Below are positions 60,188-64,000 of a stretch of DNA of 64,000 bases, one piece after another. Source of the DNA: Liolophura sinensis (Eukaryota; Mollusca; Polyplacophora; Chitonida; Chitonidae); contig NC_088301.1 in the NCBI RefSeq assembly GCF_032854445.1, positions 12,274,281 through 12,338,280 of the forward strand, in the 5' to 3' direction. Positions within the stretch are counted from its first letter, which is position 1, and each line of letters starts with the position of its first letter. A program made the position numbers and the translations under genes. The notes under the pieces are model-generated. The model did not search any database. It was not told the DNA's origin and saw only the letters and a program-made list of their open reading frames with translations.

Positions 60188-60335
60188 AGGCAGTTTGACA
60201 GGTACGTGACTGAGAGCGGGTTATTTTCTCTCCGCCCGTTTTCCTCGACCTATAGGCTTGCCCACGCCTTCGTGTATATATAAGTGAACTATTTTAAGCA
60301 TGGCGTTGACCCTACATGAAATAAATAAATTAATT
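60188..60335 (+). mobile_element. SINE family 2, 3' half
   Basis: GGTTATTTTCTCTCCGCCCG, TTTTCCTCGACCTATAGGCT (reverse of the TTTATAGG block elsewhere), ATATAAGTGAACTATTTTAA, then ATGAAATAAATAAATTAATT. Confidence 0.6.
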
Positions 60336-60590
60336 ATTCAACTCAGTAATAACTCTACTTTTAAAAAACTTTGACGTATTTAATTTCAAAATATTTGACT
60401 CTCGTGTCTGCATATCGATTTACACGTACATATTTACTAAACATGTACTTTCATGCTGAACGACTTCAATGTGTACAGCAGGAAGATTTTTTTGTATGTT
60501 GAAAATCCTTTGTTTTTCCTTGTCTTGTCGTTTGGCAATTTATCACTTGATATGGGCTTATCATGAATTTAAACAAGTGGCCATCTATCC
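60336..60590. other. Non-coding, AT-rich
   Basis: Nothing recognised. Confidence 0.45.
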
Positions 60591-62460
60591 TACTTAATTC
60601 TCCAGAAAGTGGGCTTCATCGTCAATTTGGTTAATGTTATATTTGCCGCCATAATCAAGGCACTCTACTTGGTGCTAAGCTGTGGTGCTGGTAAGCCTAT
60701 TTGACACAACTATCGTCTTCTCCTCGGGCTCAGTATTTGCCGTAGGAATCAGACAAACTAGCGAATTTGTCGCAAAGCACGTTGAAACTGGAACTCCAAA
60801 TCAGATTTCCAACCTCGTAATTGCATTTTCCCCGCGCACCCTGGACGTCATTTTGTAAAACCTCAGTAAGTAAAACGGGCCTCCTGTAACTGGCATAAAC
60901 AAATCCAAACCGTTTCTAGTTAAGGGCTTGCGTGAGAAGAAAAGCGGACGAAAGCGTTGGTGAGATTTGTATGCGTTTGGTGGCTAGCGTTTCGCAGCTT
61001 TCATTGTTAGATGTAATTAGTTGTTGGGCTAATACGATAAAAAGTGGCCACTTTTAACATTGTAGTCAGATTAAAAGTGATGGGAGCTATCTGTATCTTC
61101 AATTCTATCTCATCAAGACTTCGATCGATCGGTGACAGGCCGGCAAAATTCAATTTGCATCCTTAAGTACGACAGGAGAATGTAGTCTCTAACGAGTCCC
61201 TCAACTCCCTTGCCTCTTTCAAGGAAAACTTGCCTGGCAGTAGCGATTTGCCCAGGCCCGGGGAATCCCAGTTCATTATTTAATTGATATGTACAGGCTA
61301 AAGATCTCCTCCTAAGCTGGTTGGATTAGGCAGCATGGGCAAAGCTATGAAAATGAAGAACTTTCCTATTACAAAGTAATGGTCTTACTTAATATTGTAG
61401 CCGGCCCCCAGAGCTCGCTCTTTATAGCACCTGATACAAACCGGACGCATGCCATGAATCGCCCACCCCGATCGGGTGACGTGGAAATTTGTTCTGGAGG
61501 ATTTCGAGAACGTTATTACACGAGTCCCCAGGGGCCGGTAAGATTCGATCTGCGTCTGCTTTCCCAATTTCTCCCCTTTTTGTTCCTTAAATGATTCGTC
61601 ACTTGTCCCCTAAGACGATTTTCATCTAATACGCGTTTAGTATTGCCCATCTGTCGAGGGTATCGGTCCATAGCTCAGCGGCTTCACTTTTTAATAAAAT
61701 AACACAAGTCCATGGACAATGTTTTGTTGTCCGCCTTTACTGATTAAAAAACTCCCCTCACAAAAAATTGTCCCTAGAAATCGCAAGCCACACTGAGGAC
61801 GCTTGTGACAAAAAGCAACAAACCGAGCGAAGTCATTTAACAAAAATCGGATGAAGTAGATGACAGTTTTTACAAGAGCGACGTTAGGGATGAGCAAGAC
61901 TTCAGTGCATGGACTTGACTTCTACATCGCGTGGCGGGTTTTTGAAGGTCCTTGGAGGCGCAACCCGTTATAAAGCTCGCTACATCAGCGAATTAAAAGC
62001 AAACACCGAGAAAATTATTTGCATTCGTCCGAAACAGTTAACCACATTAGATTCGGCGTAAATGGCTTTCGGCTGAGAATTTATCCCCTTCTCCGAGCCC
62101 CCAGTGCCCTGCTATGATCTCAAAGACAATTCCGGAATAACTTAAGATTCTCGTTATCTTACTAGACAAACCTCAGCGTATTCGTATAAATATTTCTTGG
62201 TGAGAAATGGCCCAATGAAGATTAAAGGACCGAATAACGCGTGTCATGCCGGAATCGGATATATGTACGAAGACTGTCCGATCAATCACTCTTCGGGCTT
62301 CCAATTAACGTTCCAATCTCTTACAGTCACGTAATGTCAGACTAGTTTCTCCTCATCCCATTCTTTGAACAGATAAGTCATCCAGTGGCGACCTGAGAAG
62401 CTATATGGCAAGTTACAGCGATGGAATCTCGCGTAAACAAAGATTTACCGTGAATGGAAC
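60591..62460. promoter_or_regulatory. Candidate conserved regulatory region, repeat-free
   Basis: The longest repeat-free, GC-balanced stretch downstream of the bHLH gene. It holds homeodomain-type motifs (TTATTTAATTGATA near 61276, CTCGTAATTGC near 60814), an OTX-like GGATTA (61323-61328), and GGGCAAAG / TTTGCCCAGG inverted motifs. Short frames (61379-61594, 61691-61897) are unrecognised and overlapped by antisense frames. A cluster of long-range enhancers is an inference. Confidence 0.3.
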
Positions 62461-64000
62461 TAAGATTTAGATCACTTCCATTATAAATTATTTAGTGCTA
62501 CAAATACACTGACACAATAAACCGCCAGGAAATAGTGACGTTTCACGAATTCCATCTTTTTATCTTACTTCGGACAAAATATGTCAGTTTTTCTATGTCA
62601 TACATTCGCCCCGATTTTGCGGAAAGTTACCTAACGTTTCGTGCATTAGCTTTTAACGTAAGCAATTTTTGTTCTGCACCACCTAGTTAATTGATAGTTT
62701 GAAAGGAGAAATATATGTGTTCGCATTTTACACTGGAATGCAGTCTTAATTCTGGAAAGCCCGTTATGCTGAAGCCTGCACACTAACATGGATTGTGTCA
62801 GCTTTTGTTGCTTCAGGAAAACTAGAGGCTAATAGAGATGTGATCCTATCGTCTATCAAAGTCCGATGGCCGTTTTTTCCCATTTGATACAAACCAGATT
62901 GGCCCGATTTGATTTTAGAGCAGCCCATTAACTTCCACCGTGTCAGGTCAAGTTTCTGGAAAGGTCAACGACAAAATGCTCTGACGCTAGATCATATTTC
63001 GTGCGATGTGTGATGTGTTTTCATCACTAACTGATTCTCATCTCGGCACGTGGTCAATGGCCCCATCAAGTCAGAAGCGTTGAAAAATCTTGTGTGGCCA
63101 GAGGCTATTGTCACTGAAGAGCCAGAACTTGCATGGATCTGCCACGTGTTCCGGTCTGCGTCGTGGACAATCCTAGTTCATGAATAACTACGACTTGCTG
63201 TCGGCTAGGCTACAGTTAGGTCCAGAGGTCATGTAATTAGCAAGTATTTCGCCTTAAACATGACAGTCAGTAAATACTAAATAATCTCATAGAATATGGA
63301 TGTAAGGGTGCAAAAGATTTAAATTTGTGATGTAAACATTCCTGATCTTTTCTTTTCAACCATGAGGTCGATCGCGTGAAAATTCAGAGTGGTTTTCTCT
63401 GAACTGTAGGAAGAGAAGGCGTTTGGTTATTTATGCTTGGGACACTCACGCGATAAGCAAAAACTGGTTTTCGTTATTCAACTGACACTTTCCACTGTCA
63501 TCGAATCTTTGTAAAGCAACAGAAACGAAAGATGTGATTGGCAAAACTGAAGGCAAGCCAAAATGTAGACGAATAATCACTGCACCTCAAGGAAAAGTTT
63601 GTAGACATATGTACCAGGGATCGGCTTCTCATTGGGCTGTCATTTGGTCAGTGGCACACTTCTCCAGCCAAGAGGTGGCTTCGCAGTCTATAGTATATCT
63701 CTGATCCACGTCATTCTTGTGGAAATCGGTCCCAAAATCGGACCCGACAGCAAACGTGTGTCTTTACCTTACATGTGTGTCGATCGATGTATCTGAACTA
63801 TGTGCACGTCTACTTCTTTTACATTTAGTAACAAATCTGAGACTTTCTTTGCCTAACACCTCATGTGCAGACGGACTGCTTTTGGTCTTGCGTCTAGTTC
63901 GTCTCCGTTATAGTCTCGCGCCATTTTCATAAGGCTGAGGCAGATCCACCAGCGGTTCATGCAGGAGTGATTTACAGGGGACCCGGTTTAACCTTTTATC
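62461..64000. other. Non-coding to window end
   Basis: No repeats or recognised genes. The 71-codon frame at 63717-63932 is Leu-rich and unrecognised. A coding exon of a gene continuing outside the window cannot be excluded. Confidence 0.35.

Noticed and set aside
1-64000. Search for a retrotransposon or transposase coding region
   Set aside because: No frame shows reverse transcriptase, integrase or DDE-type motifs that I can recognise. Only non-autonomous elements are visible.

Overview
The window looks like nuclear DNA of a marine lophotrochozoan invertebrate, most likely a mollusc. It has long AT-rich non-coding stretches, only one recognisable protein gene, about twenty copies of one tRNA-derived SINE, palindromic MITE-like elements, long (TA)n tracts and nine unrelated minisatellites. 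The SINE 3' end (a block containing TGCTGGCCGCCGTCGTATAA, then a GTAAAACACCAATCAAATAA-type end and AAAT repeats) is one I associate from memory with mollusc genomes. That taxonomic call is an inference and would need a database search.

The one confident gene is an intronless bHLH transcription factor of the BHLHE22/BHLHE23 (Beta3; Drosophila Oli relative) group at 52062-52973 on the + strand. It has a plausible proximal promoter at 51590-51760, a 5' leader with one short upstream ORF, and a 3' UTR ending in overlapping AATAAA signals at 53569-53579. In animals this family acts in neuronal specification. A lone developmental regulator in a large gene-poor neighbourhood is the usual setting for long-range enhancers.

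Layout. 0.4-1.9 kb: three adjacent minisatellites (48-55, 47 and 28 bp). 2-13 kb: mostly unannotated, with SINEs at 8.5, 9.8 and 10.0 kb and a tRNA-Arg-like fragment at 8.8 kb. 13.05-15.25 kb: a large degenerate 16-bp array with 48-bp higher-order units and larger internal duplications. 15.4-16.9 kb: repeat-poor, with a perfect RFX X-box. 17.3-26.9 kb: MITE-like elements, a dispersed repeat family, a (TA)n tract and a very homogeneous 88-bp array. 27-36 kb: SINE remnants, a (TA)n tract and an 18-bp array broken by a SINE. 37-48 kb: repeat-poor blocks alternating with SINE clusters. 50.3-50.8 kb: a 50-bp array followed by the best-preserved SINE. 51.3-53.6 kb: the bHLH gene. 54-57.6 kb: a SINE with an inverted end, a MITE and a ~78-bp array split by a SINE. 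58-64 kb: repeat-poor, possibly regulatory.

I found no RNA polymerase III gene that looks functional, no transposase or reverse transcriptase reading frame, and no new multi-gene system. Almost all other open frames of 60-160 codons are chance frames or by-products of tandem repeats.
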